A stretch of 18,239 nucleotides of DNA from Deltaproteobacteria bacterium (GTDB lineage: Bacteria; Desulfobacterota; Syntrophia; Syntrophales; UBA2210), in contig JAFGPZ010000284.1 of the NCBI GenBank assembly GCA_016935935.1, forward strand, positions 1 through 18,239, written 5' to 3'. The translations under genes were made by a program, and so were the position numbers. Below are positions 7,201-14,667 of the stretch, piece by piece. Each line of letters opens with the position of its first letter. Position 1 is the stretch's first letter. The notes beneath the pieces are model-generated. The model was given only the letters and a program-made list of their open reading frames with translations, had not been told where the DNA came from and ran no database searches.

Positions 7201-8436
7201 GTCGTAATCCGGTGGTAATTCACACCTGTCTGTAACAGAATTGTAGATCCCACCACCGGTACATGTAGCTTCTTTGGTACATAAATCAAGATTCTCATTG
7301 TAAGTATAACCGGCAGGGCACAAATCGCTTGTAACGACTATTTCACACAGGTCGGAATCGGGATTAAGGCTGCCTCCATTAGGACAAGATACATCAACAA
7401 TACATGTATCAACATCTGAAACGTAGACGTAACCTCCGGACGGGCAGCTTATATTCGGGGTGGCCTCGCACTTGTCCGTAGCAGGATTGAAAGTAGCACC
7501 TTCGGGACAAATCGGTTTCCGCGTATCCTGTTCACAGGCAACAGCTCCTATAACACAATAGAGCCCGCCTTCCACATTCCGGCATTCATAGACCTCTTGT
7601 GTACCGGATGAAAAATTAATGGTTCCGTCTCCATTCAGATCCTTAGCACATATCTTTGAACCTTCCCCTATTGAACCTCCCAGCGTCCCATCCCCGCACT
7701 CAATTGTAGAACACTGGTATTTGTCTAAATTAGAGTTATAATAACAAGTATACCGGCTTCCATGTGGACAAATACTGAACGTCGATCCTTCTATTGTGAG
7801 TGATCCGGCAGGTATTTCCTGACAGTGACCGTAAGAACACTCTATTCCCGTGAAGATGAGATCATTGCCCGAAGCCTCCACCGATAAAAAACCTTCGGAA
7901 GACTGGACGGTACCCGTAATGGTTGAACCGGAAACGGTAATGCTCCCCTGTAAGGATTCCTCCGTACAGCCGTCACCGTTGCATCCGTAGACCTCGATTT
8001 TATCGTTATTGCCGGCTAGTCTGGTAATTCTTTGAACGGATACTGTTCCTTCGATGCCGGTCCCGGCAAACTCAATATCTCCTATATAGACAGCGGTACA
8101 GCTATTATCAGCACACTGCCATCCATAAAAGTCGAGCTTGGCGGCAGCAGCGCCCGCCTGTATTCGCGTAACGCCGTTTTTGTCCGCAATGTTTGTCGCT
8201 CCGATAGAAGAGCTTCCTGACATGGTAATTGCTGCTTCCGTACAATCCGCTATATTGTATGGACATAACTGTCCCGCCTCCCCTATACACGTCCAGTATT
8301 CGGAAGCGGGATCAATCGTACCGTTGCCGTCCACATCATAGGTGCATACCGAGGCAAAAACAGGCAAACATAAAAATATACTTACGAATATGGCAGCAAA
8401 GATTCTCAGGCTTTTTTTCTTGAACAGCAAGCTCAC
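4276..8436 (-). CDS. traN: Giant cysteine-rich TraN, mating-pair stabilisation protein
   Basis: TraN is the outer-membrane adhesin that stabilises donor-recipient contact. The last ~220 residues are a typical TraN C-terminal domain: NCCD, CGEAEAM, CHYVGDYCAKKW, GCVQRAKTYCCFNSKLGRII, WG, CVGFTPEQFAMIDFSRIDLSEF. At 1386 residues the protein is more than twice F TraN (602). Order: signal peptide (1-29); two EF-hand-like loops (34-42 and 266-274) around three short Cys-pair repeats; a first array of 17 cysteine units (310-648); a WC-rich module (679-786) shared with the preceding gene; a second array of about 18 units (813-1166); the TraN domain. I count roughly 120 cysteines. The start is GTG, overlapping the preceding stop by 4 nt (GTGA). 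The arrays likely form a long disulfide-stapled stalk exposing or anchoring the adhesin; that is inference. Confidence 0.9.
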   Translation of the reverse strand: MSLLFKKKSLRIFAAIFVSIFLCLPVFASVCTYDVDGNGTIDPASEYWTCIGEAGQLCPYNIADCTEAAITMSGSSSIGATNIADKNGVTRIQAGAAAAKLDFYGWQCADNSCTAVYIGDIEFAGTGIEGTVSVQRITRLAGNNDKIEVYGCNGDGCTEESLQGSITVSGSTITGTVQSSEGFLSVEASGNDLIFTGIECSYGHCQEIPAGSLTIEGSTFSICPHGSRYTCYYNSNLDKYQCSTIECGDGTLGGSIGEGSKICAKDLNGDGTINFSSGTQEVYECRNVEGGLYCVIGAVACEQDTRKPICPEGATFNPATDKCEATPNISCPSGGYVYVSDVDTCIVDVSCPNGGSLNPDSDLCEIVVTSDLCPAGYTYNENLDLCTKEATCTGGGIYNSVTDRCELPPDYDCPAGYVYNPDSGMCEVTPECVNGAYNASTDRCEQGASTVCASGYTYNSSLGVCVTSATCPTGSNLNTFRDECEAAYGYDCPTGYTYNSSDGVCQKSPLCPGGGIYNTLRNQCEIDNTWNCLTGTLSGSICYVAATCTEGSLNTSRDKCEVAYTPACISGYTYNSTRDKCEAEPVCPGGSGYNATYNVCLKAVSSTTCPTGYTFNSSRQQCEKAPTCPSGSSYNTGTNRCEMSVQWHCSVNEGTYSSQSTCDSACVQTGTCTQSVAQGDEHWCWKNWTGCSGCLCDYPGSYGFHGGCTESEWGTTTEWCKAGDCMGLPYACWVPGSSDQCPGNNPPSGATVRGCWERKIPEEGGGCTARFYEFHSWHDQIVTYICSLTGTSYSSSSACQSNCSQSVACTSTCPSEYTKSGSLCIANASCSSGGTLNTSVGKCQYAPTYNCDSGYTYDSAIGYCKANATCNSSGTLNTSDDKCQLSYSYSCPSDYTYNYTYSVCQKTPVCSSGTYNTSTDRCEQDASAVCTTGYTYDGATGMCKVNVICGDGGSLNTSTDKCEITYTPTCASGFAYNAAYDVCQIVPSCPTGGSYNTSHDQCEVDNSWNCPSGMSLTGSTCYEAVTCPSGGNLNGDTELCEADSTFACFTSGYSYDGSANRCISDPVCDYGYYDVSIDLCRLSASGICPETYTYNSYQNKCLLDPPCLVGAAYSTTLNQCSISAVYDCPDTSEYSAVTRLCWAYPMCPGDMPYNEEINGCDGGYRTCPLGAYPCLPEPGTGIKKCSPNECFDPIAAIVGTDEEADTTSYHNDGDRDPETGECEGIVYIFNGKGGTCKTPGMQTMFFNCCDTSEGSFLMVKKTCGEAEAMTMQAVQAGRCHYVGDYCAKKWKFIGCVQRAKTYCCFNSKLGRIIQEQGREQLQNFQPGGNWGSAESPNCVGFTPEQFAMIDFSRIDLSEFVGDIQGQIKTNIEEGMENKIDDFYDNY
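4939..6000 (-). repeat. TraN Cys-repeat array 2 (about 18 units)
   Basis: Second array of the same ~20-residue units, residues 813-1166 of TraN. Units 6-14 correspond one by one to units 7-15 of array 1, including the short unit (CPSGMSLTGSTC, residues 1010-1021) and its preceding NSWN, so the arrays share a block duplication. Confidence 0.9.
6079..6402 (-). repeat. WC-rich module, copy in traN
   Basis: Encodes GDEHWCWKNWTGCSGC at its start and GGGCTARFYEFHSWHDQIVTY at its end. The same module occurs at 9222-9542 in the neighbouring gene. Positions 6084-6120 are identical over 37 nt to 9227-9263, and 6386-6405 over 20 nt to 9526-9545; the middle of the module is diverged. Confidence 0.92.
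6493..7509 (-). repeat. TraN Cys-repeat array 1 (17 units)
   Basis: Protein-level tandem array of about 20-residue units of the form C-P-x-G-Y-x-Y-N-x5-C-E-x6. Units alternate loosely between a YTYN type (CPTGYTYNSSDGVC) and a GSLN/GIYN type (CPGGGIYNTLRNQC). One unit is unusually short (CLTGTLSGSIC, residues 532-542). Confidence 0.9.
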
Positions 8437-10526
8437 TTCTTCACCCCATCACTGCAAATAAGATCATGGCTGGCGGAGTTAACCGCCGACATGACCGTTG
8501 CCGCCTCACTAAAATCACTGATGCACTGACACGATTTAACTATTTCTTCACCATCCTCAACGGGACATGTTCCGTCAGTACATGCTTTATAAATATACTC
8601 ATAACTCAGAATTGTTGTCCTGTTCTGTGCCGTTGTTCCCATACTCCCGGCCTGAGTATCCTCTTTAACCTTTCTCAGTTTACACGCCTTTTCGCACACA
8701 TCGCTGACATCTCTGCCAGAAAGAGCAATGGCAGTATCCATGTATCCCCAACTGCCGTCTTCACCTTTCCGGTAATCCCTGTAATACAGAGAATCGGTAT
8801 TGTCTTGAAGGGTACTCGTAACACTTTCGACCCTTTCCTTTTCATTGGTAAAATCGAATTTTTTATCGGTATCGCATTTATATGTACGTTCTATCCACCA
8901 CCACATGCTGTTAGTGTCATCAGAACCCAACACCTCGGCACTTCCACCATTTTTGGCGATTGTAGCGTTGCACCCGTCCATACAGGCAGCGTAAGTGTTT
9001 CCGATAGCAGTAATATTCTTGCAATATGACAGCGGTTTTAATCCTGTGGGGGCAAAGTTACGGAACGTCCAGACACAGTTTTGCCCACTAGGGTCACAAA
9101 CTTTTTCGTCTCTTAACTGACATGAATCGTCAGGATTGCAGCCGTTATTTGCAACAAGCCGTGGGGTTTGACATTCAGTCTGGCAACCGACCTGATTAGG
9201 ATACGAACTGCCGGTGACAGGACATGTATACGTTACAATCTGGTCATGCCAGCTATGAAATTCATAAAATGACGCGCTACACCCACCACCCTCAGTAGGA
9301 GTCTTACTCTGCCAGCAGCCTCGGTATATCGATCCGGCTGGTGGGGTATTTCCGGGACACTGTTCTGAAGGGCTGCAATTCCCCGGACAACCCTGTCTTC
9401 CCATACAGTCACCGCCCACGCACTGAACACTTGTACAGCCATAATCGTTGCAGTTGCAACTGCCGCTATAGGTAATACTGCCGATACAACTACAATTACA
9501 ACCGGAGCAGCCACTCCACGCCCAACACCAGTGCTCGTCTCCCTGCACATACTCCTCCGTACATGTTTCCTGATTCACAACAACGTCGTGCTTCACCGTA
9601 CAGGTCATAATTTCCACGCCATCCTGCGTCTCAAAGGCATTACTGAGCAGGGTGTAATAGCTGTCTGGGTCAGTCGATTGTGTCACCGCTTCATTTTCAG
9701 CGGCACTGTCCAGATCACCCTGGTAAAACTGTTCCGGTGAAGCATTCCCATAACTGCTTGACGTTTGTGAAACGTTATCCGGATTCTGTCCGTAGTAGGT
9801 TATAGAGGGTCCGTCTATTTCAACCTTCGTAATGACATAATGAGGATGTGTGTTCATCATGGCGCCGGATGCACCTCCACCCAGACTTCCTAAAACAGAT
9901 TGCAAATTGTTCCATACAAGGTTACTGCCGCAGCTGTTGTTCACGCAGTAACACCCGCCGAGCCTGCCCCCTAAGTCACCTTCCTCAAGAATCAGCTTGT
10001 CATTATCGTCCACATCCCATTTGTAATAACGGCAGTTGCTCCAGGTACCGGAGTCACAGGAAATGAGCCCATTGCCGCATACACCCGACACCCTGAAAGG
10101 AAGCATGAAATCATAATCCACTTCATCGTCCATATCGGTATCCTGCATTATTCTGGTACTGGTAATATCGCCTCCTGAACCGGGCTGTACGATTATCGTA
10201 AGGAATTTGGAAGATGATGGAGAAGTAAGCTGGGCGGCAAAAGACTGGTTTCCGTCTAATGTTTCCATTTCGGCATTACCCGAAGTCATCGGAGCATTGA
10301 TATTCTGCTGTATTCCGCTTTCCGTGCCGAAATGCTGGAGGGCTTCGTTCCCAAGAGAGCCGGCTGACTGTTTCGCGTCATTGTACTGCTGTTCCTGCTC
10401 GGGTGTCATGTCCGTGCCGGCTGTTTCAGCAGACAAGTAAGAAACAGCCGCGAGCAATAACATAGCGGCCAGGGTAATGCTTAAAGCAATCGGTTTAGGC
10501 AGCTGGCTTCTGTTTAACCATCTCAT
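8433..10526 (-). CDS. Cysteine-rich secreted TraN-related conjugation protein
   Basis: 697-residue exported protein with a signal peptide (residues 1-33) and many cysteines. Residues 145-250 (SGVCGNGLISC, CRYYKWDVDD, GGCYCVNNSCGSNLVWNNL, YYGQ) resemble the N-terminal cysteine region of large TraN proteins in other F-type systems. Residues 329-435 are the WC-rich module also present in the next gene. The C-terminal part (DDSCQLRDEKVC, MDGCNATIA, CEKACKLRK, CTDGTCPVEDGEE) is again Cys-rich, but the diagnostic TraN C-terminal domain is missing. It may be the N-terminal half of an ancestral TraN now encoded separately, or a paralogue that works with the giant TraN at the cell surface. The ATG is inside the traC 3' end (32 nt overlap) with GAGG 6 nt upstream; the stop overlaps the next start by 4 nt. 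Function is inferred from position and composition. Confidence 0.75.
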   Translation of the reverse strand: MRWLNRSQLPKPIALSITLAAMLLLAAVSYLSAETAGTDMTPEQEQQYNDAKQSAGSLGNEALQHFGTESGIQQNINAPMTSGNAEMETLDGNQSFAAQLTSPSSSKFLTIIVQPGSGGDITSTRIMQDTDMDDEVDYDFMLPFRVSGVCGNGLISCDSGTWSNCRYYKWDVDDNDKLILEEGDLGGRLGGCYCVNNSCGSNLVWNNLQSVLGSLGGGASGAMMNTHPHYVITKVEIDGPSITYYGQNPDNVSQTSSSYGNASPEQFYQGDLDSAAENEAVTQSTDPDSYYTLLSNAFETQDGVEIMTCTVKHDVVVNQETCTEEYVQGDEHWCWAWSGCSGCNCSCIGSITYSGSCNCNDYGCTSVQCVGGDCMGRQGCPGNCSPSEQCPGNTPPAGSIYRGCWQSKTPTEGGGCSASFYEFHSWHDQIVTYTCPVTGSSYPNQVGCQTECQTPRLVANNGCNPDDSCQLRDEKVCDPSGQNCVWTFRNFAPTGLKPLSYCKNITAIGNTYAACMDGCNATIAKNGGSAEVLGSDDTNSMWWWIERTYKCDTDKKFDFTNEKERVESVTSTLQDNTDSLYYRDYRKGEDGSWGYMDTAIALSGRDVSDVCEKACKLRKVKEDTQAGSMGTTAQNRTTILSYEYIYKACTDGTCPVEDGEEIVKSCQCISDFSEAATVMSAVNSASHDLICSDGVKK
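9222..9542 (-). repeat. WC-rich module, copy in the upstream TraN-related gene
   Basis: Encodes GDEHWCWAWSGCSGC at its start and GGGCSASFYEFHSWHDQIVTY at its end, residues 329-435 of the 697-residue protein. It is the partner of 6079-6402; both lie about 107 residues long between Cys-pair elements of the form CxVTGxSY. Confidence 0.92.
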
Positions 10527-12981
10527 TAATAGCCTCTGTGTAGGTGAGCCCGCTGTCGACCATAGCTCCTATCTGCGAAATTTCAGACGCGTCCGAGGTA
10601 TACAGGTAATATGAAAAAGGATCCACGGCAAGCCTGCCGACACCCAGCCCAAACGGTGTATCCATAAAAATTTCCGAGTATTTCGGTCTGTTGGAACGGA
10701 CAGATTTCAGTATTTGCATTGCGAAATCATCAAGATCAATCAGCTTCTCTTCCTTTGCTTTTTCAAAGTCAGAGGATTCCAGGTAAAACTTAAAAGCGCT
10801 GTTTGCTCTGATAACATCGCCAACCTTGCCAAATTGTTTTAAGTCAAGTATGCTTTGAGTAATAATGCTGAAACTTCCGTGGTATTTGCGGGCTCTTCTG
10901 TATCCGCTTTCAATGACGTCCTGAAACACATTTCCTTCACCCAAAAACTGCCATGCCTCATCAAATATAATAAGACGTGGCCGGGTTCGGTCAGAAAGAT
11001 ATAGGTCCTGAGTTACCCCGTTGATCACCTGAAGAGTAATAACTTTAAATAATTCTTTTTGCTGTTTTAGATGTTCCAGTTCAAGAACGACAAACTCGTC
11101 ATTAGAAATGTCAAAATTGGAAGGTCCATTAAACCATTTACCGTAAATACCGCTATTGATATATTCCGTAAGGTTAAACGCAAGTTCGTGAGCTATATCG
11201 CTAAACGCTTCCATGCGGCTGTTGTCTATTCCTTCCTTTTCCTCACCGGAAGCTTGTTCGGGAAAGGAATTGAGATATTGGTATATCCTGTCAATATTTG
11301 CATCCGTACCATCGCTATCCCATGCCCATTTAACAGCGGCCTTAATTAAGGAAGAGGCCGTCTCGGCTTTTTCGTCCGGGACCACATCTGTGGAGGAAAA
11401 GGCCATCTGTGTAACTATAGCGGATACAGCCTGAAGGTCAGAATCCGGTTCCTGAATGAAGGTAAAGGGGTTCATACAGATATCGCTGTCCTTCGTAAAA
11501 TCCAGATACCTGGCATTAAAAAGCTTTGTCATTTTTTTATAACTGCCGCCGATATCTATTATGCGAAGAATGGCATTACTGGCAAAATAAGAGCTGGCAA
11601 TGAAGTTAACCAGAAACGATTTTCCTGAACCGGAAGTAGCGGCTATAAAAGCGTTATGATTGTTTGCGTGCCTATCAAATATATCCAGGGCACAGGGCTG
11701 CCCTTTTCTTCCTATAAAAAGCAGTTCCGGCTTTCCGCCTCCGGCAAAGTCAGCCTGTATCGGTAAAATATGAGCGACACTCTCGGCAGGAGCCGTCCTG
11801 TCACGTTCGATGGCATCAAGATTGCCCGGTTTCATATAGAGACCGAACGGCAAAGCGGAAATAAAAAGAATGGGAAGTATGCCTTTGTCTTCCTGCATGG
11901 TATATCCTTGAGCTTCCCATAACCTCTTCGCCCTCACAACTGACTCGCTTGTCCTGTTAGGGTTGTCGCTCCAGACCCACATTTCCGGGATCACACGGAC
12001 AAATACGGTACCCTTTTCCACCTCATCAACCGCCCACATGTATTCGTTCTTTTTCCGCATAAGCACAGGAGCAAAACTTCCGGCAAGCTCCTGCTGCAAA
12101 ACCATATTACACTTGAAATGCAGTTTGTTTTTCATATCCTGAAACACAATACTCAACGTATACATAAAAGGCGTTGTAATCTGGTTTGCATCGGCAACGA
12201 TTCCCCAAACGCCGCCAAATAACTCGTTGGTTTGAAAGGGATGTACTTCTTTTGGGTAGTATTTGGCGGTAATACACCGGCAGTGTTTGTTTCCGAGTTG
12301 AAGGCTGGACATGTCCTTCTTAATAACAGTATCAGAGAAGATGACCTGCTTGTTTATGGGTATTTCTTTGTCGTATGTATCGTTATTCAGAGAAGGCTCA
12401 TCATTAAAGACCCTGCGCATCCAGTCAATCAATACCGGTGGAGTAACGTCTCGGGGATATAGTGACGCTCCGGCAAGAAGTTCTGTGACTGAATTATAAA
12501 TATCTTTAAGGTTCAGATCCTTGCCGGGTTTAAATTTCAGAGCTACAAAAAGGCGGAAGTTTCTTACGGGCGTGTTAAGAAAACACTTCATACCGTCTAC
12601 CCCGTCCGCGAAATATTTTGTGTATTTGTGTGTGGCCTCGTGAACAATGGGTATATCTCTCTGTTTTCCCCGTTCATATTCTTCTATGAAGGAGGCAATA
12701 TTCTTGTCCGCGTACAGGGTGAACTGCATAACGGTATTCGCCGGCAAGCCCAGCCTGAACAATCCCTCCAGCGTAAAAAACGTTTTCTCGCCGGCAAAGC
12801 TGAGCGGCATACATTCCCAGAGAAACCCTATAGTGTCATCGCTGTTGACATATACCTTCGTTTCTTCATCATAGGCTACCCAGGGAAGATAGTCGGAAAA
12901 CTTGTTTCTTTGACTCATCCCGCTCAACTCGTTCCTTGTCATCCCGAATGAACCGAATAGAAACTGACTTAGTTTTCCCAA
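10495..12981 (-). CDS. traC: TraC, VirB4-type conjugation ATPase
   Basis: Cytoplasmic ATPase that energises pilus assembly and secretion, peripheral to the inner membrane. The N-terminal TraC domain is recognisable from FSDYLPWVAYDEE and the DDTIGFLWECMPL motif. Walker A is AATSGSGKSFLVN (about residues 447-458), and Walker B is RLIIFDEAWQFLGEG (about 669-683). The C-terminal region with YRRARKYHGSFSIITQSILDL matches VirB4/TraC RecA-like domains. At up to 828 residues it is slightly shorter than F TraC (875). The longest frame begins with TTG at 12981, overlapping traV by 13 nt, with AAGGGA about 10 nt upstream; ATG codons at residues 14 and 22 are alternatives, and the second is close to the usual family start. 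No truncation is seen. Confidence 0.97.
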   Translation of the reverse strand: MGKLSQFLFGSFGMTRNELSGMSQRNKFSDYLPWVAYDEETKVYVNSDDTIGFLWECMPLSFAGEKTFFTLEGLFRLGLPANTVMQFTLYADKNIASFIEEYERGKQRDIPIVHEATHKYTKYFADGVDGMKCFLNTPVRNFRLFVALKFKPGKDLNLKDIYNSVTELLAGASLYPRDVTPPVLIDWMRRVFNDEPSLNNDTYDKEIPINKQVIFSDTVIKKDMSSLQLGNKHCRCITAKYYPKEVHPFQTNELFGGVWGIVADANQITTPFMYTLSIVFQDMKNKLHFKCNMVLQQELAGSFAPVLMRKKNEYMWAVDEVEKGTVFVRVIPEMWVWSDNPNRTSESVVRAKRLWEAQGYTMQEDKGILPILFISALPFGLYMKPGNLDAIERDRTAPAESVAHILPIQADFAGGGKPELLFIGRKGQPCALDIFDRHANNHNAFIAATSGSGKSFLVNFIASSYFASNAILRIIDIGGSYKKMTKLFNARYLDFTKDSDICMNPFTFIQEPDSDLQAVSAIVTQMAFSSTDVVPDEKAETASSLIKAAVKWAWDSDGTDANIDRIYQYLNSFPEQASGEEKEGIDNSRMEAFSDIAHELAFNLTEYINSGIYGKWFNGPSNFDISNDEFVVLELEHLKQQKELFKVITLQVINGVTQDLYLSDRTRPRLIIFDEAWQFLGEGNVFQDVIESGYRRARKYHGSFSIITQSILDLKQFGKVGDVIRANSAFKFYLESSDFEKAKEEKLIDLDDFAMQILKSVRSNRPKYSEIFMDTPFGLGVGRLAVDPFSYYLYTSDASEISQIGAMVDSGLTYTEAINEMVKQKPAA

Positions 12982-13481
12982 TTGGCACCAATCCCTTCCG
13001 GCAGCTTATTGCCCATTACCCATTTAGCTCCATCAACTATACAGTATACGTACCTCGACATATAAAGCCGGTTATCTTCATCCTTGTATGGAAGAAAAAG
13101 AACTCTCACAACAGTAGGTGGAATCATTAGAGGGGTTACCGGCTTATCCAAAAGTCCGCTCAACTTTTTAAATACTTTTTTCTGGTACGTAAGTTCCGTA
13201 CCGGCCTGCTCTATAGTATCCGCCGTACCATCCCCGCCTTTTTGTGATTTATTGGCAGATATATCTTTGCTGATCCTGCCTCTCCGGCTGACCCTAACCT
13301 GGCCATCATCAGGTTTGTCCACACCTTGCAGCGATTCGTTATAGGCATCCTCCACACTCACACACTTCCCATGTTCCCTTGCAGGACAGGAAAACGTATC
13401 TTCATAGGGGTTAAAGATCGAGCATCCCCATGTACACATAAAAACAAATGTACAAAGCAATACGAGTCCTGTTTTTCTCAT
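12969..13481 (-). CDS. traV: TraV, outer-membrane lipoprotein of the transfer core complex
   Basis: 170-residue lipoprotein equivalent to VirB7, anchoring the core complex in the outer membrane together with TraK and TraB. A lipoprotein signal ends in the lipobox TWGC (Cys20), followed by the family start SIFNPYEDTFSCPAREHGKC and SVEDAYNESL. The C-terminal half carries PLMIPPTVVRVLFLPYKDED, typical of TraV. Its length equals F TraV (171). The ATG overlaps the traB stop by 4 nt (ATGA), and the end overlaps the longest traC frame, so coupling on both sides is likely. Confidence 0.93.
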   Translation of the reverse strand: MRKTGLVLLCTFVFMCTWGCSIFNPYEDTFSCPAREHGKCVSVEDAYNESLQGVDKPDDGQVRVSRRGRISKDISANKSQKGGDGTADTIEQAGTELTYQKKVFKKLSGLLDKPVTPLMIPPTVVRVLFLPYKDEDNRLYMSRYVYCIVDGAKWVMGNKLPEGIGANWEN

Positions 13482-14638
13482 CTCTTATTTCCTCCGCTTA
13501 AATTAACTTTTTTGATCTTGAGATTCTTTCCCTCGCTGACCACAAGTGTGATGGTGCGGGTAGCACCGACCTCGATTACCGGCATTGTCTGTCTCGCAAG
13601 TTCCATATAAAATTTTTGAAGTTCCTGAGCGCCGCTGGCAATACCCTCGCCGACTCCCGCTTCAAGTATTTTATTGGAATCGTATGTCTTGAGTTCTCCC
13701 AGGGGACTGACAGCTACATTTTGCGTGGAAGATTTTATGGCATCACCCAGACCGCCGAAGAACCCTGCGAGCACTGATCTTGCGATGGTCGCCCCCATTT
13801 TAGATACGACCCTCCCTCGAAGCCCGATTTTACCGTCAGTATCAACAACAAACCCTTTAACTTTATCATCAATAACCGCTTCCCCTTTTTTGGACAGGCA
13901 GGAAAGGGTAACCAGTCGGAGATGCGCCCTTTCATCTGAAAGATTGCCATGCCCCTCAGCTATAACGAAACATCCTTTAAGGTCTGCCCTGACCCTGTTA
14001 GGAAGAAAGGCCAGATTTTTAATCCGCAGTAAAACCGGGACAGGGTTTCCCTTTGCGCTGTCCACCGTTGGCGCATCCAAGCCAGAAAGAAGAGTCGCCT
14101 CCATAAAAGAAGGCGGAAGATAAATCTGATCTTCTAAAGTTTTTTTTTCCTTCTTTAACGAATCAGAAATAATGTCCTTGTTTTTCTCTATTCCTATTTC
14201 GCCGATTATCCTGGCAGGTTCAGCCAGCTTATTGTCTTTCAATGCCCGATTGGAAGATTCGGGTAATGTTTTCCGAGGAGGCACAGGAATCGTCACTCTT
14301 GGCTGTGCCATGGTTAGTACTTTATCCTTACTATCTTTATCTGCTGTTTCCGCCTTATTGACCGATGCCTTCCCCAGAGTATCCCGTAATTGTTTCAGCT
14401 GTTCACCCATTTCTCCCAATTTTTTCTGGCTTTCAAGATAAGCTGACTTTTCAAGGAGATGGGTATTGAGCGTAATTTCTTTTTTGGTGTACCGTGGAGT
14501 CGCTTCGTGACGGCCTCCCTGAATTTCATAGGCCACCAATCCGCCCAAAACAATTACAAGGATAAGTGCGATCATTCCTGTCATTTTCTTGCGCCGCGGC
14601 ATCATCTGGCTCCAAAGATCTTTGATTTTATCAAACAT
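13478..14638 (-). CDS. traB: TraB, VirB10-like core complex protein
   Basis: Inner-membrane protein that spans the periplasm and links the ATPase side to the outer-membrane TraK/TraV ring. It has a short cytoplasmic N-terminus, one membrane span near residues 19-39 (MTGMIALILVIVLGGLVAYE), a predicted coiled-coil stretch around 60-95 (LESQKKLGEMGEQLKQL), a variable linker, and the VirB10/TraB C-terminal domain. That domain includes PVLLRIKNLAFLPNRVRADLK, GHGNLSDERAHLRLVTLSC and the GLRGRVVSKMGATIARSV segment. At 386 residues it is shorter than F TraB (475), mostly in the linker. It begins 29 nt after traK, with AAAGGGTAGG just upstream. A run of nine A residues in the coding strand (complement of about 14139-14148) does not disturb the frame. 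Confidence 0.95.
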   Translation of the reverse strand: MFDKIKDLWSQMMPRRKKMTGMIALILVIVLGGLVAYEIQGGRHEATPRYTKKEITLNTHLLEKSAYLESQKKLGEMGEQLKQLRDTLGKASVNKAETADKDSKDKVLTMAQPRVTIPVPPRKTLPESSNRALKDNKLAEPARIIGEIGIEKNKDIISDSLKKEKKTLEDQIYLPPSFMEATLLSGLDAPTVDSAKGNPVPVLLRIKNLAFLPNRVRADLKGCFVIAEGHGNLSDERAHLRLVTLSCLSKKGEAVIDDKVKGFVVDTDGKIGLRGRVVSKMGATIARSVLAGFFGGLGDAIKSSTQNVAVSPLGELKTYDSNKILEAGVGEGIASGAQELQKFYMELARQTMPVIEVGATRTITLVVSEGKNLKIKKVNLSGGNKR

Positions 14639-14667
14639 ATATACCTACCCTTTCCCCCCGCATTGGT

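Noticed and set aside
4939..7509. Regular repeats as a possible CRISPR array
   Set aside because: The units are protein-level repeats of ~60 nt, diverged at codon third positions and continuous in frame; there is no conserved repeat with unique spacers and no cas gene.
14139..14148. Run of nine A residues in traB (coding strand) as a programmed frameshift site
   Set aside because: The zero frame continues intact to a normal TraB C-terminus, and I see no meaningful product in the shifted frames.
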